From: Thermodesulfobacteriota bacterium
Lineage (GTDB): Bacteria > Desulfobacterota > Syntrophorhabdia > Syntrophorhabdales > JANXAF01
Assembly (NCBI GenBank): GCA_025062045.1
Contig: JANXAF010000001.1
Location: 267,256-331,255 of the forward strand
Reading direction: 5' to 3'
Length of the DNA stretch: 64,000 bases
Shown: positions 63,128 to 64,000 of the stretch, piece after piece
How positions within the stretch are numbered: the first letter of the stretch is position 1
Layout of the letters: every line of letters begins with the position of its first letter
Position numbers and translations under genes: made by a program
The notes under the pieces: model-generated
What the model was told of the DNA's origin: nothing
Database searches by the model: none
The model's input: the letters and a program-made list of their open reading frames with translations, nothing else

Positions 63128-64000
63128 ATGCGAAAAAGGTTTGAAGCCTTACCGATTTCAAAAAAGACCTTTCTTATAGGATTTATTTCTCTCACGTTGG
63201 CTCTATTTTTTTTCTCGATTGTCACCTTCTTTCTAGAAATAGCTGAACTTAAAAACCTCTACGTTTCTCAACTCAGCTCAATTTCAGAAGTGTTAGGAAA
63301 GAATCTGGCATCCGCATTAGCGACCGAAAACCGCGAGATAGCAAATTCGGTTCTTAACTCTTTGAAGGAGATGAATAGAATAGAACAGGCAATTCTCTTT
63401 GACGAAACAAAGAGGGTCTTTTCGTACTATAAAGCTTGCAACTCTCCTTTCGAAATTCCTGAAAGACTCGACAGATGCGAAAAAGCCCGCTTTCCGATGA
63501 GGAAGTTACAGGTCTGCACAGCGATTTTAGGACCTGACGAAAAAAAGTACGTCGGATACCTACTACTTACCGCAGACATTACAGGTTTTTACCGGAGGAT
63601 AGGGACATATGCTTTCGTTCTTGTTACCTTCTTGGGCCTTACATACATTTTGGCCTCTTCCATCCTTCGCAAAATCACAGGTTCGGTTTACGAACCTTTA
63701 AGGGAATTCGTGAACTTTATAAGGGGAATAACTCAAAGTAGGGATTATACACGGCGCTTTAAGTTGGACAACAGGGATGAGATCGGATTCCTCGCAGATG
63801 CATTTAACGAAATGTTAGATATAGTGGAAAAGCATAAAGCGGAGCTAGAAAAACACCAGAAGTACCTCGAATCCCTCATCCAAGAAAGGACACGAGAACT
63901 AAACATCACTTATGAAAAACTGGAAAAGGAGCTAAAAGAAAAGATTAGGGCTCAGGATGCCCTAATAGAGTCAAAAATGAGATATGAAACGGTTTTTGAA
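63128..64000 (+). CDS. membrane sensor protein with CHASE-like, HAMP and start of PAS domains (3' end cut)
   Basis: The first 291 residues are visible. A transmembrane helix (~14-36) is followed by a periplasmic sensor resembling CHASE8 (SSISEVLGKNLASALATENR and later residues to ~155), a second helix (~158-178), a HAMP domain (REFVNFIRGITQSRDYTRRF, DEIGFLADAFNEMLD) and a coiled coil leading into a PAS domain (residues from ~278). The output domain, most likely a histidine kinase, lies outside the window. There is no ribosome binding site. Confidence 0.8.
   Translation, partial: MRKRFEALPISKKTFLIGFISLTLALFFFSIVTFFLEIAELKNLYVSQLSSISEVLGKNLASALATENREIANSVLNSLKEMNRIEQAILFDETKRVFSYYKACNSPFEIPERLDRCEKARFPMRKLQVCTAILGPDEKKYVGYLLLTADITGFYRRIGTYAFVLVTFLGLTYILASSILRKITGSVYEPLREFVNFIRGITQSRDYTRRFKLDNRDEIGFLADAFNEMLDIVEKHKAELEKHQKYLESLIQERTRELNITYEKLEKELKEKIRAQDALIESKMRYETVFE

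Overview
The window looks like a chromosomal segment of an anaerobic, Gram-negative, probably thermophilic or thermotolerant bacterium of the Desulfobacterota (former Deltaproteobacteria) type. This is inferred from the gene mix: LptE for LPS export, TRAP transport, FixABCX, a tungsten aldehyde-oxidoreductase-family (AOR) and heterodisulfide-reductase (Hdr) complex with selenocysteine, a PxxKW cysteine-rich protein, and proteins rich in Lys and Glu. Coding density is very high, and no stretch of 300 bases lacks a gene once the selenocysteine genes are read through. There is no rRNA, CRISPR array, prophage or insertion sequence; the only RNA genes are two tRNAs.

Layout. 1-1171 (-): start of a division/cell-wall cluster (rsmH, cut by the edge, and mraZ) with a sigma70 promoter and MraZ-box-like repeats. 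1306-11207 (+): xerC-hslV-hslU-argB-argD-argF-argG-leuS-lptE. 11213-13415: rpsT, a PxxKW protein, a CoA-binding protein and an iron-sulfur flavoprotein fused to an arsenate-reductase domain. 13503-16452 (+): TRAP transporter dctPQM. 16454-21252 (-): mobA-rimI-pyrK-pyrD-recJ-flavin reductase. 21398-31950: small regulators, a PqqD-like/Memo protein, tRNA-Pro, a radical SAM enzyme, a 52-residue gene, FmdB, phoU, tRNA-fMet, an HD-GYP protein, and an rplC-queD-folE2-lipoprotein-yqeC run. 32047-38320 (-): phoB-phoR-pstSCAB. 38365-47728 (-): the Bam-like redox operon. 47918-52053: dodecin, groESL with a CIRCE-like operator, a DnaJ/CbpA-type co-chaperone and a DUF89 protein. 52127-56606 (-): acyl-CoA dehydrogenase-FixABCX. 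56685-62897 (-): rpsU-yqeY-mutS2-dnaG-rpoD. 63128-end (+): a membrane sensor protein cut by the edge.

The most striking region is 38365-47728. Read naively it contains broken hdrA and mvhD fragments. Three in-frame UGA codons (43028-43030, 41822-41824, 40047-40049) each fall exactly where a conserved cysteine is expected, the reading frame and homology continue on both sides, and each is followed by a possible SECIS hairpin. Read through, the operon encodes a BamB-like tungsten enzyme, a BamC-like ferredoxin, a BamD/HdrD-like protein, an FdhD-like protein without its usual Cys pair, a 1039-residue tandem HdrA with two selenocysteines, and an MvhD/BamF-like protein with one. This resembles class II benzoyl-CoA reductase, but genes for BamG, BamH and BamI are not in the window. 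The nearby acyl-CoA dehydrogenase-FixABCX operon could supply low-potential electrons. It shares a perfect palindrome, TTGTATACAA, with the TRAP transporter promoter, which suggests uptake and oxidation of one substrate class under one regulator.

A second theme is regulatory. Several genes lacking a Shine-Dalgarno sequence have a TTGACA-type promoter whose -10 box ends only 8-13 bases before the start codon, which predicts leaderless or nearly leaderless mRNAs.
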